Of a stretch of DNA of 64,000 nucleotides, positions 36,857-44,803 are shown in pieces. Source of the DNA: an uncultured Pseudohongiella sp. Lineage in GTDB: Bacteria; Pseudomonadota; Gammaproteobacteria; Pseudomonadales; Pseudohongiellaceae. The stretch spans positions 34,655 to 98,654 of the forward strand of contig CACBCS010000004.1 of the NCBI GenBank assembly GCA_902537815.1, written 5' to 3'. The position numbers and the translations under genes are program-made. The notes beneath the pieces were generated by a model. It was not told the DNA's origin. It was given only the letters and a program-made list of their open reading frames with translations, and did not search any database. The number at the start of each line of letters is the position of its first letter. Position 1 is the stretch's first letter.

Positions 36857-38206
36857 TTAGCTGGCTTCGTAGAGATTAGTCTGGTAGGTCTCTGTCAGCA
36901 TCATGACTGAAATTAACGCCAACACAGAGGCCAGCGCAATATACGCTGATACCCAGACGATATCGTATTCCCTCCACAGAATGGTGGCGATAGTCGGCGC
37001 AAAAGCACCACCCAGTATCGCACCGATCTGATAGCCCATAGAGGCACCCGAGTATCGCACTTCGGTAGAAAACAATTCGGTGAAAAAAGCAGCCTGCGGG
37101 CCGTACATCATGCCCAGAAAAACCAGACCTCCGGTGATTCCTAACACGATCAGCCAGAAGTTCCCCGTATCGACCAGGGGAAATAAGGCAAACCCCCAGA
37201 CGCCAGTGAGCACCGCGCCCAGCATAAAAATCCCCCGCCTACCGTGACGGTCTGAGTAGGCTGAAGCCCAAAATTGGGCAGGAACCTGTAGCGCGGATGC
37301 CAGCAAGACCGCAATCAGCATGTCATCGCGACTCATTGCCGCACCGTTGGGGTCACTGCCATAAGCCAGTATAAACCCGATCAAAATATAAAAGGTGACC
37401 TGAATAGAGAGAAACGCCCCGGCAGCCAGCGTAATCCGCTTAGGGTATTTCACCAGCGCTTCGATCACCGGAGAGCGTTTCGCAAGTGTTTCCTGCGAAC
37501 CTTCAGCAGCAAGCCTTTGCTGCCGCAGAGCCTCCAACTTCTTAAAAGCCTCCGTATCTTCCATGTTGAGCTGGATGTACATGCTGATCCCGATCAGAAC
37601 AACGGACACGAGGAATGGAATACGCCAACCCCAGGTCATGAAAAACTCTTCCGAAACGGTCGCACTGATCAGGATAAAGGCGAGATTGGCGAGAATGACA
37701 CCGACCGGTGCGCCGGCCTGCGCATAGGCACCATAGTAACCCCGCTGTTCTGCGGGAGCGCTTTCGGTGACCAGCAACATGGCACCACCCCACTGTCCAC
37801 CAATCGCCAGACCCTGAGCGAACCGCAGCAGACTGAGGAGAATAGGAGCGGCGATGCCAATGGTCGCGTAGGTCGGCAGCAAGCCGATTAAGGTAGAGGA
37901 AATGCCCATCATCACCAGCGCGATTACCAGAGTTTTTTTGCGCCCGATGCGATCACCAAAGTGGCCGAACAGCACGCCGCCCAGAGGCCTTGCGATGAAA
38001 CCGAAGGCGAAGGTTCCGAAGGACAGAATCAGACCAATAGTCGGCGAACTGTCAGGAAAAAAAGCGCTTGGAAAGACAAGAGCTGCTGCAGTGGCATAGA
38101 GAAAAAAGTCATACCATTCGATGCTGGTACCCGCCAGCGCCGTCAGCGCAACCTTTCTCATGCTTGATTTGATTTGACCGTCTTCCCCTGTCGCAAGCGC
38201 GGTCAT
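36857..38206 (-). CDS. MHS-family MFS transporter
   Basis: A 449-residue 12-helix transporter of the metabolite:H+ symporter group (ProP/ShiA/KgtP relatives): GTSIEWYDFFLYATAAALVF, RPLGGVLFGHFGDRIGRKK, EQRGYYGAYAQAGAPVG and the ELFSTEVRYSGASMGYQIG block. These import organic acids or osmolytes. ATG at 38206 follows GGGGGAAT and is preferred to upstream in-frame ATGs (38224, 38317). Thirteen bases separate it from lldD, suggesting a shared operon and a hydroxyacid substrate. Confidence 0.85.
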   Translation of the reverse strand: MTALATGEDGQIKSSMRKVALTALAGTSIEWYDFFLYATAAALVFPSAFFPDSSPTIGLILSFGTFAFGFIARPLGGVLFGHFGDRIGRKKTLVIALVMMGISSTLIGLLPTYATIGIAAPILLSLLRFAQGLAIGGQWGGAMLLVTESAPAEQRGYYGAYAQAGAPVGVILANLAFILISATVSEEFFMTWGWRIPFLVSVVLIGISMYIQLNMEDTEAFKKLEALRQQRLAAEGSQETLAKRSPVIEALVKYPKRITLAAGAFLSIQVTFYILIGFILAYGSDPNGAAMSRDDMLIAVLLASALQVPAQFWASAYSDRHGRRGIFMLGAVLTGVWGFALFPLVDTGNFWLIVLGITGGLVFLGMMYGPQAAFFTELFSTEVRYSGASMGYQIGAILGGAFAPTIATILWREYDIVWVSAYIALASVLALISVMMLTETYQTNLYEAS

Positions 38207-38384
38207 AGGATTCCCCCTGGTCATTATTCGTATTCTTCCGGATGGGTTGCCCGTCGAGTGCGGGGCGCCATACCGATCCGCCAGTCGATCTCTCTTTTGC
38301 GAATAGTCTCCAAGCATAGCAGGGTTTCAGTCAGAAACCGGAGTTATTTCAGCCCGACACTCGGATATCGAGTATGATACACCC

Positions 38385-38825
38385 ATGTCATACGTTCTTT
38401 TCCGGTCACTTCATCTGATCGCAGCGGTGGTGTTCGCAGGAGCCCTGATCATCAAGAACCTGGCCACCGGCCGGCTGATCAGTCAGCAGGATGCCAACCA
38501 TCTGGCCTGGCTGAGCATCCTCAGTCTGCTCTCAGGTCTCGTAATCGCCGGCTGCGGCACTGCGCTTTGGTTCTGGACCGGAAAGCCGGCAACGTTTTAC
38601 AGCGAAAACCCTGTCTTCCAGATCAAGATAGGTCTCTTTCTTGCGCTGACAAGCTGCCTGAGCTACGCGGCGATATTCTTCAATCGCCACCGTAAAACAC
38701 AGGCGGCTGAGATATCGGTTCCCACCACAATCAGACTTTCACTGAGATGTGCGATGCTGTGCCTGACACTGATTCCGTTCCTGGCCTGGGCAATGGCCAG
38801 AGGCCTGGGGCTCTCGCCCAACTGA
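38385..38825 (+). CDS. DUF2214-type four-helix membrane protein
   Basis: A 146-residue membrane protein with four hydrophobic helices (LIAAVVFAGALIIKN, LSILSLLSGLVIAG, IKIGLFLALTSCLSYAAIFF, CLTLIPFLAWAMARGLG). The pattern RSLHLIAAVVFAGALIIKN with a His in helix 1 resembles DUF2214/CopD-like proteins, where His can bind heme or metal. Function unknown. It opens a plus-strand run (methyltransferase, sulfite dehydrogenase pair, SRPBCC) with a seven-base gap to the next gene. Confidence 0.7.
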   Translation: MSYVLFRSLHLIAAVVFAGALIIKNLATGRLISQQDANHLAWLSILSLLSGLVIAGCGTALWFWTGKPATFYSENPVFQIKIGLFLALTSCLSYAAIFFNRHRKTQAAEISVPTTIRLSLRCAMLCLTLIPFLAWAMARGLGLSPN

Positions 38826-38832
38826 GCTGCCT

Positions 38833-39618
38833 ATGAGAAGTGCCTACAAAATGTTATACCTGCTGGTCTGGCCCGCGCTGAGCTCGGTGATGCTGTCTCT
38901 GGGCTTTGGGTTCCCGGACGCATCAGCTCAGGACAGTCTGTCGCTGCGGCGCGCACTGGCTGATCCAAGCCGTGGGGTAACAGACTTTGCGCGTGACGAG
39001 ATAAGAAGACCTGTCGAAGTTCTGGAGTTTCTCGGCATCCACAGTGGAATGACCGTGATGGATGTGTACGCAGCAGGCGGTTATTACACCTTCATCCTGT
39101 CGAAAGCGCTGGGGCCAAAAGGGGTCGTGCTCGCGCAGAATACCGAGCGTGGACTTCGCTTTAAGGAAGACCGTCAGGAAATCACGCAGGGCGAGGCACT
39201 GAACAGCAAAATTCGTGGAGGCAATCTCACCAATGTCAGGCAACTGATCGGCAATGTAACGACACTCGACTTATCTGAAGGCACACTTGATGCGGCTCTA
39301 CTGATGCTGAGTCTCCATGATACTTACAACAACAGTCCGGATCGTGCGCTGGCATTACTTCGCAGCCTCAATGGCTACCTTGCACCCGGCGGCGTTCTGG
39401 GAATCAGCGACCACATTGGGTTACCGGAGAACAACAACCGTGATCTCCATAGAATGCCGGTTCAGCGAGCCATTGAACTGGCTGAGCAGGCAGGTTTTAA
39501 GGTTCAACGAAGCCGCTTGCTGGAAAATCCGGAAGACGACTACAAGCGCAGCATTTTCGATCCAAGACTGGCGCGTCATACCGACCGGCTCCTGCTGAAA
39601 CTCACTAAACCGGACTAA
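38833..39618 (+). CDS. Exported class I SAM-dependent methyltransferase-like protein
   Basis: A 261-residue protein with a signal peptide (YLLVWPALSSVMLSLG to about DASAQ) and a methyltransferase fold: GMTVMDVYAAGGYYTFILSKALGPKG (motif I region; AAGGYY in place of GxGxG), LDAALLMLSLHDTYNN and the late YLAPGGVLGISDH. Similar exported methyltransferase-like proteins occur widely in proteobacteria, but S-adenosylmethionine is not known to be available in the periplasm, so the reaction is uncertain. Ninety bases before the sulfite dehydrogenase gene. Confidence 0.78.
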   Translation: MRSAYKMLYLLVWPALSSVMLSLGFGFPDASAQDSLSLRRALADPSRGVTDFARDEIRRPVEVLEFLGIHSGMTVMDVYAAGGYYTFILSKALGPKGVVLAQNTERGLRFKEDRQEITQGEALNSKIRGGNLTNVRQLIGNVTTLDLSEGTLDAALLMLSLHDTYNNSPDRALALLRSLNGYLAPGGVLGISDHIGLPENNNRDLHRMPVQRAIELAEQAGFKVQRSRLLENPEDDYKRSIFDPRLARHTDRLLLKLTKPD

Positions 39619-39708
39619 GATGACACTGCAGTTTTGCACCGGATCAGGTGAATTTGTTACCCTCTGGTGTCGATTACAACAACTCTCTCAAGCGAGACCT
39701 CAGGTGAT

Positions 39709-41028
39709 ATGAAGCGACAAAAACCCGAAGTAACTACTCTTGATGCGCTTTATGCAGACGATCCTAATGCTGCAGACCGATTACTGTGGGGACGACGCAC
39801 CAGCGGACTAACACGCCGGGGTTTTTTGAGAAAATCCGGACTCCTGAGCTTGAGCGCGGCCCTCGGCGCCGCTATACCGTTCGCTCGCTTCATGCCGGCG
39901 GGGTTAATTCCTGCCGCGTTCGCTGCAGAAAGCGCTGAGACTGAAATCGAAGGCAAAGAAGGCCTGATCGTGCTCAACACGCGGCCGATCAACGCCGAAA
40001 CACCGGCTCACTTGCTCGATGATGCCATCACACCGAACCACCGCATGTTTGTTCGCAACAACGGCATTCCGCCTGAAGCCGTGGACCCTGACACCTGGAC
40101 GCTCGAAATCGCAGGTGAGTCTTGTTTGCGTCCACAATCATTCACGATCGCCGATCTGCGCAGCCGTTTTGAGGAAGTCACCCTGCAGTTGCAACTGGAA
40201 TGCGGCGGCAACGGGCGCAGCGAATTTGTGCCCGCCGCCAGTGGGAATCAGTGGACCACCGGCGCAATTGGCTGCCCCATGTTTACCGGCGTGCGCCTGA
40301 GAGACGTGCTCAACTACTGCGGCCTGGCGGAAGATGCCGTCTACCTAGGCTATTATGGCGCCGACACCCACACCAGCGGAGACCCTTATCGGGATCCGAT
40401 CTCCAGAGGGGTTCCGATTGTTAAAGCCATGGAGCGCGAATCAATTATTGCCTGGGCAATGAACGGTGAGGACATTCCTTTACAAAATGGCTATCCCCTA
40501 AGGCTGATCTGTGCGGGATGGCCGGGTTCTGTCTCCGGCAAGTGGCTGAACAAACTGGTTGTACGAAACCAGATACATGACGGCGAGAAAATGGCCGCGC
40601 CATCTTATACTGTGCCTGCCGAACCGGTAGCCCCTGGCTCACGCGTGCCGCCGTCACAGATGCGCATTATTGAATCCATGCCGGTAAAATCACTGGTCAC
40701 GTTTCCTCAATCCGGAATCAGTCATGATTTTCGTCAGCGGCTGACAGTTCGCGGGCATGCCTGGGCCGGCGACAACCAGATCAGCGGAGTTTTTATTTCC
40801 ATAGATTTCGGTGCAACCTGGCTCCCCACTGCGCTAAAACCTGCTGCCAACAGACTTGCCTGGCAAAATTGGGAAACCTGGGTGCAACTCCCCGAACCCG
40901 GTTATTACGAAATCTGGGCGCGAGCCATGGACGACAGAGGAAGGTCTCAGCCCATGGTGGTGCCCGGCTGGAATCCACGGGGCTACCTCAATAACGCCAG
41001 TCACCGCGTGGCGGTACAGGCAGTCTAG
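39709..41028 (+). CDS. SorA-type molybdenum sulfite dehydrogenase
   Basis: A 439-residue Tat-exported enzyme (TRRGFLRKSGLLSLS, Arg36-Arg37). The molybdenum-ligand Cys is Cys165 in LECGGNGRSEF; further family blocks are YYGADTHTSGDPYRDPISRG, NGYPLRLICAGWPGSVSGKWL and the C-terminal immunoglobulin-like dimer domain. It oxidises sulfite to sulfate in the periplasm. The downstream cytochrome c gives a SorAB-like pair. ATG at 39709 follows AGGTG; the frame extends to GTG at 39667. It is the second sulfite-oxidase-family enzyme in the window and differs clearly from the SoxC-like one. Confidence 0.87.
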   Translation: MKRQKPEVTTLDALYADDPNAADRLLWGRRTSGLTRRGFLRKSGLLSLSAALGAAIPFARFMPAGLIPAAFAAESAETEIEGKEGLIVLNTRPINAETPAHLLDDAITPNHRMFVRNNGIPPEAVDPDTWTLEIAGESCLRPQSFTIADLRSRFEEVTLQLQLECGGNGRSEFVPAASGNQWTTGAIGCPMFTGVRLRDVLNYCGLAEDAVYLGYYGADTHTSGDPYRDPISRGVPIVKAMERESIIAWAMNGEDIPLQNGYPLRLICAGWPGSVSGKWLNKLVVRNQIHDGEKMAAPSYTVPAEPVAPGSRVPPSQMRIIESMPVKSLVTFPQSGISHDFRQRLTVRGHAWAGDNQISGVFISIDFGATWLPTALKPAANRLAWQNWETWVQLPEPGYYEIWARAMDDRGRSQPMVVPGWNPRGYLNNASHRVAVQAV

Positions 41029-41068
41029 ACAGTCCGCGAGCAAAATGAATCGAAACAGGAATGCGACT

Positions 41069-41440
41069 ATGACGCCAGATCGTTACTTCGCCCGGCAAGC
41101 TCTGACCCTGTTGCTGATGACGGCTACGGTCCCAGTAAGCGGCCAGGACATTGATGATGAATCAGGCCTAATCAAGGTCGAGGGTTGGGAAGTGGTTAAA
41201 TCGACCTGCACGGAATGTCATGCAGGCATGATGATCACCCAGAATGCCGGCAACCTGGCCGTCTGGGAAAGCCGGATTCGCTGGATGCAGGAAACGCAGG
41301 GACTGCGTGCTCTGAGCGGTGAAGAAGAGGCTACGATCCTGTCGTATCTGTCAGTCAACTATCCGCAAAAGGCTTCTTCACGTCGCGCGGGTCTCCCTGC
41401 CCACCTCTTACCCACCAATCCTACTGAGGCTTCAGACTGA
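41069..41440 (+). CDS. Small c-type cytochrome (SorB-like)
   Basis: A 123-residue exported protein with a signal peptide (ALTLLLMTATVPVSGQ) and a single heme site CTECH (47-51). The rest (WESRIRWMQETQGLRALSGEEEATILSYLS) is the helical scaffold of a small monoheme cytochrome. Placed 40 bases after the sulfite dehydrogenase gene, it is the likely electron acceptor. ATG at 41069 follows AGGA at nine bases; an in-frame ATG at 41045 is an alternative. It overlaps the start of the SRPBCC gene by one base. Confidence 0.8.
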   Translation: MTPDRYFARQALTLLLMTATVPVSGQDIDDESGLIKVEGWEVVKSTCTECHAGMMITQNAGNLAVWESRIRWMQETQGLRALSGEEEATILSYLSVNYPQKASSRRAGLPAHLLPTNPTEASD

Positions 41441-41934
41441 TGGCCACTGATCAACTGTCCATGTTTGGTGCAGAGGAGATACTCAAAACCAAGGGTGGCA
41501 AAGCGGTCAGTTTCAATCTGAGCAAGAGCATCAACGGACCGCAGCAGTCCGTTTTCGATCACTGGCTGATTCCGGTGTTCGTTGGAGAATGGATGTTCGG
41601 CCCGAAGATTCAGGCCGAAGAAATCATCACGCTGAACAACGTCGTGCGCAAGAACGGCACCTTCGAATATGCGGTGAACAGAGGCGGCAAGAAAGTCGTG
41701 AGCAGTGGCGAATTCGTGGAACTGGATATCCCTAACCGTATTTCTCTCACCTGGAGGGAGACACCCAAAGAAAATCTTGAGTCTCAGATTACGGCTAACT
41801 TTTTGGCCGAGGGCAGCAAAACACGGTTAAAAATTACCGTAAAGCTGCCTGCAGAGCTGGAACCCCAGAAAGACATTATACGAGAGCTCTGGAGCATCCG
41901 CTGCAAAGCCCTCGCGGAACGGTTTTCGAAATAA
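41440..41934 (+). CDS. SRPBCC/AHSA1-type protein
   Basis: A 164-residue cytoplasmic protein of the Aha1-C/START-like helix-grip fold: QQSVFDHWLIPVFVGEWMFG near the start, VRKNGTFEYAVNRGGKKVVSSGEFVELDIPNRISLTWRE in the middle and a C-terminal helix. Such proteins bind hydrophobic ligands; no partner is known. Its ATG overlaps the stop of the cytochrome gene, so it is translated with the SorAB pair, which is unexpected for a cytoplasmic protein. Confidence 0.75.
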   Translation: MATDQLSMFGAEEILKTKGGKAVSFNLSKSINGPQQSVFDHWLIPVFVGEWMFGPKIQAEEIITLNNVVRKNGTFEYAVNRGGKKVVSSGEFVELDIPNRISLTWRETPKENLESQITANFLAEGSKTRLKITVKLPAELEPQKDIIRELWSIRCKALAERFSK

Positions 41935-41941
41935 CAGCGCC

Positions 41942-43292
41942 CTAACGGCCGATGTCGCGGGTCTGCGCGTTCCTGATTGTCCGCTCGGCGGCGTAAGGCA
42001 AGATATAGCCATCAGACAGATTTTCCTGCGCCACGCTGATCACCGCTTGGACATATTCCTCCCGGGAGGAGTAGAGGTTTCGAAGTTGTGCTTCACTGAA
42101 AGCTTCGTGTGAACCGTAGAGGAAACAAAACCGATTACCGGTTCCAGAATTCATCCCCGGATTTTTAGCAGTCGGCACCGCGTGTTCTGCCAGCCGGATA
42201 CCTCCTAAAATATTACCGAACCGATCTCTCGCAAATTCGACTGGCGGGAGCGCCTGTGCCACTTGCAGTCTTGGCGCGATCGGAGGAGGTATCTCATCAT
42301 CAATCCACTTCACCAGATGTTCGAAAGCTGCGTTCATGACGTCCCTGAACGGCACCGTACTGTAGGCCGGCAACTCACAGTCGGTTTCGCGGGTCTGCAC
42401 ATTGCCCAGCGGCAGGCCCGCCATTAAATTCCTCACCTTTGCGTATTCAATTTCGAATGGCACGTCAACATGGGAACTGCCCGCAACCTCCCACTGTCTG
42501 AAATTATCCGAATCGGGTTGGGGGTCCGCTGCCCGCCGCCGCATATCGGTTTCAGCCATCAGTTTAAAAATTTTCACCGGTTGATCATCGCGAATGAGGC
42601 CGCCTCCACCATGCACCATGAAACCATCAAAGACCGGTTCCAGGGGATGAATACTGTTGATGTAGGCTGATCTGTTCTGCACGAAGCCCGTCGAGGATAT
42701 CTACCGTGCCGGACCCGCTTTCCTCTCCGCGGCGGAAGATCGCACGACCAACCGCGGAAAAAGCATCAAAGGATAGCGCATCGTTATCAACAGTCCCGGA
42801 AGCCGTCATGTCGAGCTCGCCATATCGGGCACTGCCCCAATCAGCCATGGTGTCGATCCCCATCTGCTGTGCTGACACAGCGACATAGGCGTAACCTCTG
42901 CGCATTAAATGCTCACCGGACTGCCACCAGTCGATGTCCTTATCGGGGCCGCCTGTCACATTTATCCATTCGACCACAACAATGCCGTTGAAGACCTGTG
43001 GCGCAGGTCGTCTCACGATCAGACGGGTTTTAAAAGGATGACCGCTTGACTCGACAGTACCTGTTGCCAGATCAGGCTGAGAATAGACATTGCCCGTTCC
43101 CGTGATAAAAAACTCTTCTTCAGCATAGCCGTGTGCCGCCAGATCCAGTGCTGAAGCGGTGTAAATTGCATTTCGGGACGGCGGTTGTTCCGCCATGATA
43201 GGCCCCTCAATGACAGCCGGCGGCACTGCCGTGAAGCCCTGCTGAAGGAAAAGAACTGACAAAATGACTGGCAACAATCTGAGGATTTTCAT
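41942..43292 (-). pseudogene. Exported alpha/beta-hydrolase-domain protein, broken at the nucleophile region
   Basis: Two frames on the minus strand: 43292-42627 (signal peptide LLPVILSVLFLQQGF; IVVVEWINVTGGPDKDIDWWQ; up to ILDGLRAEQ) and 42682-41942 (AYINSIHPLEPVFDGFMVHGGGG to the C-terminus). They belong to one alpha/beta-hydrolase-domain protein. In relatives the joint between them carries the GxSQSA nucleophile motif, some 12 residues long; here that part is absent and the frame is changed, consistent with an out-of-frame deletion of roughly 34 bases near 42664-42680. The enzyme is therefore probably dead. Confidence 0.75.
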
Positions 43293-43372
43293 TGACGCGT
43301 TTCCGTATGAGGGTGATCTGTCCGCACAGCCTTAAACCCAGGAATCGACAGCGTTTGGCTTTTCTCTCTGGC

Positions 43373-44803
43373 ATGTCATATGCTGCCCGGATGCCGCGCG
43401 CTCAATTTACACCTGTTCCTTCTTTTGCTCAATCACTCCTTTGCTTCAGCGCAGTGGTTGCCGTGATAGCTATCGGCTTATTCACTATGCACATAGATTT
43501 ACACGTGCTTGTGTTTATGTGCCTGATCTGGGTAGGCGCGAACATTCGATATCTGGGTCTGCCCTACCCTGAAATACGCGCCCTGATGGGGCAGGCCATT
43601 CACCGTGCCTTACCCGCGATCTATATTTTTATTCTGATCGGTATGGTGGTTTCCAGCTTTATGCACAGCGGGACGATTGCCACTTTGATGCACTACGGTT
43701 TCGCCTGGCTGACACCGGGCCTTTTTCTGCCACTCGGGATGATTCTCTGCGCACTCATGTCAGTTGCGACCGGTACTTCGTGGGGCACCGTGGGAACCTT
43801 GGGCGTTGTGTTCGTCGGTATGGGCGACACGCTCGGCATCCCTCTCCCTGTGGTCGTTGGTATGGTGGTCTCAGGGGCAACATTCGGAGACAAGATGTCT
43901 CCCATCTCGGACACGACCAATCTGGCAGCAATGAGCGCAGAGACCAGTCTTTACCGCCACATTTACAGCATGCTGTTAACCACAGTGCCTTCGTTTTTAA
44001 TTGCGCTCATCCTATTTACCCTGATCGGCACGCGGTATGGCAATTCCGAGCTTGCCGGGACGCAAATCGAGACCATTCGAGCAGCGCTGCGCAGCGAATA
44101 TCGTCTGGCACCGCTGGTCACTCTGCTGCCAATTGTGCTGCTTGCCACCCTGAGCATCAGACGCGTGGCCGCCGAAGTCGCCATGTCCGCCAGCATTTTG
44201 CTTGCCGTTCTCATCGCAATCCTTTACCAGCAAAGTGACACGTCGCAGGTCTTAAATGCGCTGTGGGCCAATTCCCCTGGCACCACGGGTATCGAAAATC
44301 TGGACAATCTGCTGGGCCGCGGCGGCATCTTCAGTATGGCCTGGACTCTGATTCTGGCAATTATGGCTCTGGCGCTGGGCGGTCTCATGCACGGTGGAGG
44401 TTTTCTTCGCGTGCTGCTCAGCGGCATCATCGCACGGGTGCAGCGGGTGGCCTCACTCATTGCCACAACCCTGGTATCAGGTCTGATTGGTAATATGGCC
44501 ATGGGAGAGGCTTATATTTCGATTATTCTGAATTGCCAGTTGTTTCAGCTGAAATATCGGGAGAGAGGTCTTGACCCGGCGATCTTGTCGCGAACAGTTG
44601 AAGAGGGTTCTACCCTGACTACCGGTTTAATTCCCTGGACAACAGCGGGCGCTTTTTACAGCGCCACTCTGGGAATCAGTGCGCTGGCCTATGCGCCATA
44701 CGCGTTCTTCAATTACCTGAACGCCATGGTTGCTGTCACCATGGCGAGTGCAGGTCTCGGCCTGCTGCGCGGCAGCAGTGCTGAACTTACTGATCAAGAT
44801 TAG
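43373..44803 (+). CDS. nhaC: NhaC-family Na+/H+ antiporter
   Basis: A 476-residue membrane protein with about 11-12 helices. Family blocks: GMVVSSFMHSGTIATLMHYG, ATGTSWGTVGTLG, SGATFGDKMSPISDTTNLA (ion-binding Asp/Thr region), and EEGSTLTTGLIPWTTAGAFYS. It exchanges Na+ (or malate/lactate in relatives) for protons. The frame is open from 43292; ATG at 43373 is my choice (43391 is also possible). Its 3' end overlaps the convergent PHP gene by 17 bases. Confidence 0.87.
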   Translation: MSYAARMPRAQFTPVPSFAQSLLCFSAVVAVIAIGLFTMHIDLHVLVFMCLIWVGANIRYLGLPYPEIRALMGQAIHRALPAIYIFILIGMVVSSFMHSGTIATLMHYGFAWLTPGLFLPLGMILCALMSVATGTSWGTVGTLGVVFVGMGDTLGIPLPVVVGMVVSGATFGDKMSPISDTTNLAAMSAETSLYRHIYSMLLTTVPSFLIALILFTLIGTRYGNSELAGTQIETIRAALRSEYRLAPLVTLLPIVLLATLSIRRVAAEVAMSASILLAVLIAILYQQSDTSQVLNALWANSPGTTGIENLDNLLGRGGIFSMAWTLILAIMALALGGLMHGGGFLRVLLSGIIARVQRVASLIATTLVSGLIGNMAMGEAYISIILNCQLFQLKYRERGLDPAILSRTVEEGSTLTTGLIPWTTAGAFYSATLGISALAYAPYAFFNYLNAMVAVTMASAGLGLLRGSSAELTDQD

